Below are positions 55,762 to 64,000 of a stretch of 64,000 bases of DNA, one piece after another. The notes under the pieces were generated by a model. That model saw only the letters and a program-made list of their open reading frames with translations. It had not been told where the DNA came from and searched no databases. Position 1 is the stretch's first letter, and the number at the start of each line of letters is the position of its first letter. The position numbers and the translations under genes were made by a program. This stretch comes from Nakataea oryzae (lineage: Eukaryota > Ascomycota > Sordariomycetes > Magnaporthales > Magnaporthaceae), in contig PYSQ01000053.1 in NCBI GenBank assembly GCA_003049435.1, positions 1 through 64,000 of the forward strand, written 5' to 3'.

Positions 55762-56168
55762 TCAGACCTTCTTGCTGTACTTTTCCGTGTGGAGGTCGTG
55801 GAACTTTGCGGCGTAATTCCTGTCCACGTGGCCGTCGCGCGAGCCCGGCGTCGAGTAGATGGAGCCCTTGCGTTTTTGGAACCGGCTCGGGGGGACCTTT
55901 GAGGCGTCTGGAGGGTCTCTGTTAGTGGGCTGCATACTCGATTCCCAGCGGCGCGGGCCCGACTCACCCCACTCGTCGCTCTGGCGGCGGTCCTTGGTAA
56001 AGGGGTCGCTAAAGGTCGGCGGGCTCTCGCCCATCTGCTGCAGGCCGGGGGCCTCCTGCACCGGGACGTCCTTGGGGGCGGTCCTTGCGTCTGCCGCGGT
56101 TGTTAGTCCTGGGTTGGCCTTTGGGGCTGGCCGTCGGGGCTGGGCGACGGCGCAGACGAACCTGTCAT
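55762..56168 (-). CDS. Small conserved fungal protein of unknown function
   Basis: 91 residues in three exons: 56168-56162 (7 nt, ATGACAG), 56090-55968 and 55907-55762. The introns are 71 nt (gttcgt donor, gactaac branch site) and 60 nt (gtgagt donor, cactaac branch site). Seen: MTDARTAPKDVPVQEAPG, ESPPTFSDPFTKDRR, SDEWDASKVPPSRFQKRKGS, IYSTPGSRDGHVDRNYAAKF and the end HTEKYSKKV. Pro/Ser/Lys-rich and probably disordered, with no signal peptide. The block KVPPSRFQKRKGSIY-TPGSRDGHVDRN is one I recall from other ascomycete proteins of similar size with no known role. The start is inferred from the intron that brings ATG into frame; the unspliced open frame is longer but less plausible. Confidence 0.75.
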
Positions 56169-58064
56169 TGTTGCTGGTGTGTGAGAGGGATAGAAGGGTT
56201 GTAGGTGATGGACTGGGCTTGTAGGATGTGTTGTAGGATGCGTGTATCAAGTTGAGGATGGCACAGAGGATGCAAGGCCAAGAGATCAGGATGCAAGAGC
56301 CGCGGACGCAAGGGCTATTTATCAAAAAACCGCTCGCCTCTCACAAATGGTCTCTCCTGCTCTCCCATCCCCATGGATACGTGCTCGAGCCCAGGTAGAA
56401 GGGAGGCATGCCCCTCGATTACGTAGGGCAGCCACAGGGGCGTGGTAGTGCAGCGATCGTCCGGTGGTGGGGAGGCGCAGCCGCAAGCTACAGCCAAGGG
56501 CCCGCCTCCGCACCCAGAGCCGGCCAGACCCTTGGACTTTGTTTCTATCGCACCTGGCCGATCCTATCACCTGTCCCTCCCCCCCGCACTGCCGCATGAC
56601 GGGGGATGGGGTGTCTTGGCGATGCGGTGCAGCTAAACGGCTTGGGTCGGATGGGCAAAAGCAGGGGTCCCTCCTGCGGCTGCCGTGCGGTCTTGGCCTC
56701 CCCCTCCATGTGCGGCGCAGCGAGTGCTACTCACCACATGGGGACGCCGTCTTTCTGCTTTGATGCCGTCGTGCTCAATCGGACTGACTCTTGCGGGCGG
56801 GGAGCAAACAAATGAGAAGCTTGACGGCGGCTTGCGTGTCCCCCGCTCCCCGCAAGGGCTCAAAGGGGAAAATACGCAGCGAGCGAGCGGATATACCGAT
56901 GGACGGTGGCCGCGATCCGACGTCGTCGAAAAAAAGAGAGCCAACCCGGAGCACTAGGCGTGCATGGCAATCAAAAACTCGCGAGAGGGTGTCGAGGCTG
57001 GCCGCATGCGGAAGAAGCCAAGCGTCGTCCTGACGTCACCTCCCCTCTTCCCGCGGCCAGCGCAGCCAGAGGATCGTCCCCTCCCAGCCGGCCCATTGCC
57101 TCCGAGCGAACGAGCACCGCCTCCCTTCGCACCCCCGCGACGACGGGCTCGCCATGGCTGGGCCGCCGGAGCGCGCACTGGATCGGCAGGCTGCAGTGCC
57201 ACATGGCTGCTGTCCAGTAACCACTGGCCTTGCATGACCGCCAAGGACCCCTTTGCTCCGTCACAGTAGCCAGAGCGCTCGACCACACCGGCCACGCAGC
57301 GTCTTGTCGCCGGGCGGCTCCCGTCCGCGCCCCTGCCGCGACGCAGACGCGGAGCTGGCTCACCACTGCCTGCGCCGGACTGCCTGCGCCGGGGAATGCT
57401 GCTCTGCCATCCCGCCCCGAGCCACGCAACGTCCGGGTTTCGTGCGCGCACCCAGGACGTCGAGCACCAGGTGGCCTGCGACAGCACCCACGGCGCACAC
57501 AGCCAAAGACGGCTGCACCGGCCGACAGCTTGCCACCTGCGCCGAAAGGCTACTTCGCCCACCACAAGTCGCCCCTATAGCGCAAAAAGTATAAACCTGC
57601 TATTGGCTCCCACAGAGTGCTGGCAAAGCAGCGGAGGGCTGCCGCTTTGGGAAATCGGCTGTGCTGCGTGGCAGGCTGCTCCCTGCTTGGGAGGGACCCT
57701 TCTTGGCAGGTCTGTGGGGGTGGCGCCACGAGCAGCTGCCCCGACGTGATAAGCCCTTGCCCGCGTGTTTTTACACATTTCAGGGGCGTCACACTCGCCA
57801 AGCCACTAGAGCGGGTGATAACCCGTGCGTTCTCGGCGCTCCAAAAGGCTGCGGACGTGCAAAAGTGATGGAAAGAATGTATTTGTGCTACTGCCGGACA
57901 CCCAGACCGCGCCAGCAGTACAAGAATAATGATACAGCAGCCTCTCGTCCCAACCACAGGTGACAGTCTAGAAAGCTGGGAATGCAATTACAAATATGTG
58001 GCTCGGCACATGCGCCCTGTGGGCTCCAACCATTGCCCCTTATCTCGTGACAGGCCGTGGACGC
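56169..58064. other. Gene-free stretch, about 1.9 kb
   Basis: The left end holds the promoter of the small conserved gene (a taaata-like box near 56316). No motif-bearing open frame is seen in the rest. Confidence 0.5.
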
Positions 58065-58897
58065 TTAGGCGATCTCGCCGTCCTCGCGGAGCTCCTCAAT
58101 CTCCTCGGGGGAGAGCTTGGAGAGATCGATCTTGCCGGCGCGCTTCATCAGGTGGTCGAGGGTCTGCTCGGAGCGCTTCACGGCCAGGGCGAGAGCGCGG
58201 CGGGCCTGGGCAGGGGTCTGGGAGCCGGCCATCTGGACGGGCACGACGCCGCCAAAGGGCCCGGCGCGGGCGGCGTTCTGGCAGCGGACGAGGCAGACGT
58301 TCTCCTGGCCCGCGACGGTTCCGGTGCAGGTCTGCTTGGCCGGGAGCTGGGCCACGAGGGGGAAGTCGGTGGCGGCGCCCTGGCGGTTGCGCGAGTTCTG
58401 GCCGGGAGGGGTGGTGGTGACCTTGATGGCAGTCCACTCGGCGCCCGTGGCGTCGGCGTTGATGGAGCAGGTGTAGGGGCCTATGGCGAGGGTTAGCGCG
58501 GCTGGGCTTTAGAACTCGAATTTGAGGACTCGAAATGTCACGACTTACCACCGCCGTCAGCGTTGACCTGGTGCAGGGTCATGGTGACGGAGCCGCCGGC
58601 CTTGACCTGGGGCAGCTGCGAGCCCGTCTCGGCCATGATGGCCTTGGTGCCGGTCTCGAGGTTGTTCTGGCCCCCGCCGACCGTCTCGCCAAAGGTGGCG
58701 GCCTGCTGGCCCTTGAAGCGGGTGGCATCCTGCTGGAAGGGGTTGCGCCGGGTTCCGTCGCGGGGGGTGGACGAGTCGATGCCGAGGGCCATGCCCTCAC
58801 CACCGGCGTCGCCGACGGCCTTGACGATGGCGGCGTGGCCCGCGACGAGGTCGGCGGCAGCCAGGAGGGAGGCAGCGAAGAAGATCTTGAAAGACAT
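58065..58897 (-). CDS. Egh16-like secreted protein
   Basis: Secreted protein of the Egh16/MAS family, first described from infection structures of plant-pathogenic fungi; biochemical role unknown. Two exons (58897-58549 and 58480-58065) flank a 68-nt intron with gtaagt donor and gctaac branch site; 254 residues. Seen: a signal peptide of about 20 residues (cut predicted after LVAG, so the mature chain would begin HAAIVKAVGD), GIDSSTPRDGTRRNPFQQDATRFK as the family signature, ETGTKAIMAETGSQLP, MTLHQVNADGGGPYTCSINADATG, and QTCTGTVAGQENVCLVRCQN with four or more cysteines. The C-terminal tail carries RR, KR and KR sites that Kex2 could cut. Upstream TATA-like box at 59089. Confidence 0.88.
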
Positions 58898-61881
58898 GGT
58901 GACTGGAGCTTGAAGCTGCAAGGGATTACTCTGAAGGAAAGTGTCAAAGTTCTGACCGGCAGAGGCTAATGGGTGAATAAAAGGCAAGCTCTGTCAAAGA
59001 GGAGATGAGAAGAGAGGATGAGAGGCTGCTGTGGTTGCTGAGTGAGGAACAAGATCAGAACGAGAGCATATCCGTCGACGACGTCCGGTTATATACGCAT
59101 CGAGAAGGCCCTGCGGCTCGCGATGGAGGCCCCGGCGGCGAGGCTCGTGTCTGCCTGCTGGTCGCCCCGCAGGACGCCCTTGCCCTCGGTCCTTGGGCTT
59201 GCCAACCCATCTCCGGTATGGAAACGAGAGTGGGCAAACAGCATGACCGAAGCGCTTGCATGGTTTGAGATCACCAAGATCAGCCGGAGCCCATGTGAGC
59301 TCCGACGGCCCCCACCCCTGCCCGGCCGGTGCCAGGGGAGCCTGCGGGCGTCTCTGCAGGGCGCAGCCGACGTCAGGCTTCAAACTCGCCAAGAGAAGCA
59401 TGCCTCCCCCGCGTGGCTGGATGCCGGTGGACAGTGGCACCCCGGACATCGGCAGAACGGACGGGGGCGAGAGCCACGAGGCGTGATTGGCTGGTGCGTG
59501 GCGAAACGTGGTGGATGCCAGGCGCGGGAGCGGACGCAAGCTCGGAGGCAGGTGCCATCAGTCAAGACACTAGCTCGCGAGGCGCCGGGCAGGACGACAG
59601 GCGATGGCCGTGCTCCTGTCTGGCATCTCGGACAAGCAGCCTTTCACGCTTGTGGGCCCCTTGGAAGCAGGTGCACACGAGGACAAGGCCGTGAAGCGCT
59701 GCACGCAGAGTGCAGGTACCCGTCCGGGCTCCAGCAAGAGTGCAGATAAACAGGGAGCAAACCTTGTGCCAACGGCGACGGTCTTGCCCGGGAGTCTCCC
59801 ATGGCGAGCTTCGAGTCGACATCAAGATCCGCAACAAGGGGTCAATAGATCCGGACCCCCACATTGGCAGGGCAGCAGAGGCCCACGAGCGGCACGAGAC
59901 CAGGTCCAGGAACGTCGAAGCGGCTGCAGGGATAGTCGGCCTAGGCCGATACGCCAGGGAGGCGGCCGGGAAAACAGCATGAACTGTGTAGCAGGCGCCC
60001 GGGTCCACGGACCAGTCGCAGCTGAAAGACAGGAGCTCGAGTCCAGCTGGCAGGCAAGCCGCAGGTTTCATGGGGCTCGGGGCGACAATGGCAAGCTCGC
60101 CCGAGAGCGCGCTGCGTCAGAAGATGGGACGACAAGATTAGAGCTGGCCTGCAGGCTCTCGAGCCGTCGTATCCAGCGTGCGGGTCAAGGAGAGCCTAGA
60201 TGACTCTGGGCGACGCGGTCTGTGGGCTCTCTGCACAAGCCGACTGATGGCAAGCCGGAGCCTGTCTTCCGTGGCCCACCAATGCCCTGCAGTTGTTTGG
60301 AGCCGCTGTTTCCTCGACTGTGGGCCTGGCGACGTGCGGCACTACATGGGGTCCAGCGCCTGGCTCCAGTGCCGATAGCGTCCCCACCCGCCCGAAGCCA
60401 ATCGCTGGCTCGCAAAGCAGCGCCCCAGCCCGCGTCCATCTCGTAGATCGTGAGCACGGCGCTGGTGGCGCAACGCTGAAACGGGCAGGCAGCCTGTCCG
60501 GCCAGGAGCGGATCCCAGCGGTAGGAACGGGTCTGCGTTTCCCACTGGCCTCTGCGCGGTTGCCGCGGCTGTCAAGTAACCCTTGATGCGAGACCAGTCA
60601 AGGCGCCCTCGTGGTCAGATCTCCCGCTTCAAGCAGCATCTCTGCTGTGGTCAGATCTCCCGCTCCAGGCATACATCTGATTCCCCGGGATGCCATCCAG
60701 AGCAGGCGAAACAGACACCCAAACAGGGGCATTTGTTTTCAGATCCCGATACGCTGCGGGCGACGATGCTCTCGACGGCCACCTGGTGAAGGTGCATGTC
60801 CTTGGCTTCGAGTCAGGGCCTAAGTCTAGGTAGCATTCCGTGTTCGCGTAGCGTCCGCGGCTCTGGATGCTGCCGGAGGCTGAGCGTGCTTGGGCCCTTT
60901 GGCGAGTGACAAATAATCCATTGTCGCTTGGCAGGCCAATCGCAACTCGCCGATCTGGGCCAAATAAGGGTGGGACCCGGCGGGCGTGTGTTTCTGGGGA
61001 TCCTTAGCTCCCTGCAGGCCCCTGGTCCTCTGCCGGGCCACTCCAGAGGGATCCCGCGTGGCCGACTTGACATGCTGAGGCCTGAAGAACGGGGTCGTGG
61101 GCGGTCTCGGGTGCGCCCAATCTCTAGCCGCAGGCTGCCAGGCGCCCCCAGCAGCGCGAAAACGCATGAGACGGCAGGCTGCCACGGCGATTCCCCACCA
61201 AAGGCTACCCCGCGGGCCATGCCGCATGTATGCGACGACACATGCGCCGTCTTTCGCGAGCTGGAGGGCTTTGGAGCACCGCCGCTGCGACGATGCGAAA
61301 GCGAGTGGCGACACATCAGTGAGGTGGCGTACATCTTGGCTTCTGCTCCGTCATTACCTGAAGACGTGACATGGCCGAAATGCATCGATTCGAGTCCGGC
61401 GGGTGCTTGGGCGAGTCGTGCCAGATGTCGTCCCTCGCCTGCCGACCGTGACGGGCAGAGACTGACTCCCTTGCCCGAAAGCTCGCCCTCCGCTGGCAGG
61501 CCTCGGCAGTCGTGGCTTCGTCCGGTCCTGATGGTGGTTGCGAGGCTTCCAGAGCGATAGAGCCTTGCGATGCGGTGTTGCTCGGATGGTCGACGGTAGA
61601 CAGTGTGCAGACTCAATTTTCACAGTATCGCTGATTTTTCACTCCGCTGCCTGGCGATGCCGCCAACTCCCCGCAGAGGCATGTGCAATGCTGCGAGACG
61701 ACACGAAGTGGGAAAAAAATTGGAAGAGTAACACCGACTGCGTCATACCGGCGACTCAACGCTCACCTCTTGGAACCAATAGAAAAAAAGGCGCCGATAG
61801 AAAAAAAGGCGAGCCAGCAGAGACGAGGCTGCAGAGATCCGGCGCGCACTTGCTCGGCGCATGAGACCCATGTCATAGTGC
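58898..61881. other. Gene-free stretch, about 3 kb
   Basis: Upstream of the Egh16-like gene and of CCA1. Short open frames only, without motifs. I see no transposon, tandem array or RNA gene. A poly-A-containing segment near 61785-61810 precedes CCA1. Confidence 0.5.
59089..59095 (-). promoter_or_regulatory. TATA box of Egh16-like gene
   Basis: tatataa on the minus strand, about 190 bp above the ATG. Confidence 0.5.
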
Positions 61882-63647
61882 ATGTTTCGCAGCCTCGTTC
61901 GCTGGGCGAGAAGGCTTGAATACGCCCCCCGCATGAAACGCAAACTAGAGCCGATATCAGACGGACCGTCGCTGAAGCGCAGAATGGGGGCCATCGTGCT
62001 GAGTCCCGTCGAGAGCCAGTTCGAGGGCCTGCTGCTCGATGTGGCGCGGCGGATCGACAGCAAGGCCGGGGCGGGCGGCGAGGGCGGGCGGGAGCCGGTG
62101 GTGCTCCGCTGGGCGGGCGGCTGGGTGCGGGACAAGCTGCTGGGCATCGCGAGCCACGACATCGACGTGGCCATCAACTCGATGACGGGCGAGGCCTTCA
62201 CGACGGAGCTGATCGAGTTCTGCGCGGACGCGGCCAACGTCAAGCGGCACGGCATCTCGCCCGGCGACATTGGCAACCTGCACAAGGTGGCGGCCAACCC
62301 GGACAAGTCCAAGCACCTCGAGACAGTGGCGACGCGCATGTTTGGCATCGAGGTGGACTTTGTCAACCTGCGCAAGGAGACGTACGCCGACGACAGCCGT
62401 AACCCGCAAATGGAGTTTGGCACGGCCGAGGAGGACGCACTGCGCCGCGACGCCACCGTCAACGCGCTCTTCTACAACCTCAACACGGGCGAGGTCGAGG
62501 ACTTTGTCGGCGGCAGGGCCGACCTGGGCCGCAAGCTCATCCGCACGCCGCTGGAGCCGCTGCAGACCTTTACCGACGACCCGCTGCGCGTCCTGCGCCT
62601 CGTGCGCTTCGCCAGTCGCCTGGGCTTCTCCATCGACCCGGCCGCCGAGGAGACCATGGCCAACCCGCGCGTGCTCGAGGCCCTGCGGCTCAAGATCAGC
62701 CGCGAACGCGTGGGCATTGAGGTGGACAAGATGCTCAGGGGCAAGCGCCCGGCCGACTCGCTGCGCCTGATCGAGCGCCTGGGCCTGTACGGCGCCGTCT
62801 TCACTGACCCCACGCGCCAGCAGCACGAGGGGGCCGCGCCCGCGCCCGCGCCCGACACGTCGAGCTGGTCGGCCGCCTACGAGTGCATGGCCCACCTGGT
62901 CGGCAACCGGACGCCGGGCTCCATCTACAACGTGCTCGTGCGCACCGACGAGGACGCCGCCTTTGGCTGGACCATTGCCGCCCTGCTGCCCTGGGAGGCC
63001 CTGCCCGAGGCCGCGACCGAGGTCAGGACCAAGGGCACGCACACGCTCCCGCTGGCCACGCTGGCGGCGCGCGAGGGCATCCGGGCGGGCAACAAGCTCT
63101 GCGACCTCGTCACGGCCATGCACCGCAACCGGGCCGAGATCGAGGACCTGAAGAAGGCCGTGTGCGCGGGCGAGGCGCGCGCGCGCGAGCGGGACCGCAT
63201 GGGCATGGCCATCCGCGCCTGGGACACCCGGACGGGCAACTGGCGGCTGCAGGTCCTAGGCATCGCGCTGCTCGAGGTCATGCAGTCGGAGGCCGGCGAT
63301 CGGGAAACATGTAAGCCATGCACGCAGAATCTTACGGCGTAAAAAAAGAAGAGTACTAATCAAGCCTCGCAGCTCGAGACAAGGTCCTCGCCGGCTGGCA
63401 GCAGTTCCTCGACCACCTGGACGAGCTGGACGTGCTGGAGGCGCCGTCGCTCAAGCGCATGGTGGACGGAAAGATGCTCTCCAAGGCGTTGGGCGTCAAG
63501 CCGGGCAAGTGGATGACGCCGGCGATGGACGTGTGCATGGCATGGCAGCTCCGGAACCCCGGCGTGGCAGACGCGGCTGGGGCTATCGAGGAGGTCAGGA
63601 GACGGGCCGACGAGCTGGGCATCGCTGGCGTGGCGCCCAAGGGCTAG
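61882..63647 (+). CDS. CCA1: CCA tRNA nucleotidyltransferase
   Basis: Adds or repairs the 3' CCA end of tRNAs. 567 residues from the first ATG, two exons (61882-63310 and 63373-63647) with a 62-nt intron (gtaagc donor, tactaat branch site). Seen: class II nucleotidyltransferase motifs VLRWAGGWVRDKLLG and SHDIDVAINSM (catalytic Asp pair), EEDALRRDATVNALFYNL, the ribose-binding region, TPLEPLQTFTDDPLRVLRLVRFASRLGF and RVGIEVDKMLRG. Three in-frame ATGs lie at 61882, 61933 and 61984. The first adds MFRSLVRWARRLEYAPR, suited to mitochondrial import; the second starts MKRKLEPISDGPSLKRR, suited to the cytosol or nucleus. Dual targeting by alternative starts is known for yeast Cca1. Confidence 0.95.
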
Positions 63648-64000
63648 CCGGGCCACGTCGGGCTTCTGTATCTAGCAGCGCCTAGCAGGAACCAAGGCTG
63701 TCTTGTCTGCATGCGTCTTTGTGCTGAACAAACGTGATTTGCCGTGCCCGAGACGGCGCTGCCAACCGTGCGAGAACAAAAGGCCAAGGCCAGAGGCCCG
63801 CACGGTCCGGCGCCGTCCCCACTAGTTGGGCTTTGCCCCACCGGGCCGTTGCCCAGTGCAGCATCTCCACCCTGCTCACGGAGCAAGACGTCACGCGAAA
63901 GGCATGTGCCCTCGCTCAATCGCCCCAGCCGCGGGCAAACAAGCTGCTCCCAGCCACGACAAAGACGCCATCCGCATCCCCGTCCCCAGCCCCAGCCCCG
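63648..64000. other. Right edge, intergenic
   Basis: 3' flank of CCA1. The last bases form a cccagccccagccccg low-complexity run. No gene seen. Confidence 0.5.

Noticed and set aside
1..64000. CRISPR array, prophage or bacterial operon signals
   Set aside because: Spliceosomal introns and fungal gene families run throughout; no regularly spaced identical repeats were seen.

Overview
The window comes from a filamentous ascomycete, most likely a Sordariomycete. The evidence is GC-rich coding DNA with strong G/C third positions, short introns (about 47-103 nt) with GTRNGT donors and CTAAC/CTGAC branch sites, and fungal families such as a Zn2Cys6 regulator, an Egh16-like secreted protein and a fungal xanthine dioxygenase. 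I placed 24 intact protein-coding genes and about 42 introns. I also found one locus with two frame breaks (xanthine dioxygenase), one decayed phosphotransferase remnant and one 7-N assembly gap inside a gene. I recognised no tRNA, rRNA, CRISPR array or complete transposon. The exact genus cannot be read from the sequence.

Layout. 1-9.0 kb: Zn2Cys6 regulator, KEOPS subunit Cgi121, proline dehydrogenase, a Tim17/22/23-family membrane protein, a small conserved protein and a GNAT acetyltransferase. 9.5-18.2 kb: OPT oligopeptide transporter, a small secreted cysteine-containing protein and an MFS sugar porter, separated by long gene-free stretches carrying minisatellites. 19.7-24.1 kb: a BNR-type beta-propeller protein, a CmcJ/NvfI-type oxygenase and an inositol-monophosphatase/QutG-like enzyme containing the assembly gap. 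27.2-32.4 kb: DHA1-type MFS transporter, Cns1/TTC4 co-chaperone and the broken xanthine dioxygenase.

32.7-55.3 kb is a dense housekeeping block: Fig4 lipid phosphatase, Tti2, exosome subunit Mtr3, Golgi mannosyltransferase Anp1, the Gea/GBF1 Arf exchange factor, the U2B''/U1A snRNP protein, V-ATPase subunit D and splicing factor Syf1. These serve membrane trafficking (Fig4, Gea/GBF1, Anp1, V-ATPase), RNA processing (Mtr3, U2B'', Syf1) and PIKK assembly (Tti2; Cns1 nearby also serves Hsp90). 55.7-63.7 kb: a small conserved protein, an Egh16-like secreted protein in a sparse region and CCA tRNA nucleotidyltransferase.

Many neighbours are convergent with 3' ends 100-230 bp apart. The genes do not form an obvious metabolic cluster. 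The points most worth a second look are the double-broken xanthine dioxygenase, the decayed phosphotransferase, the 10- and 11-nt micro-exons of V-ATPase subunit D, the 7-nt first coding exon at 56.17 kb, the predicted N-terminal histidine of the Egh16-like protein, and the in-frame duplication flanking the N gap. I did not find a convincing new multi-gene system.
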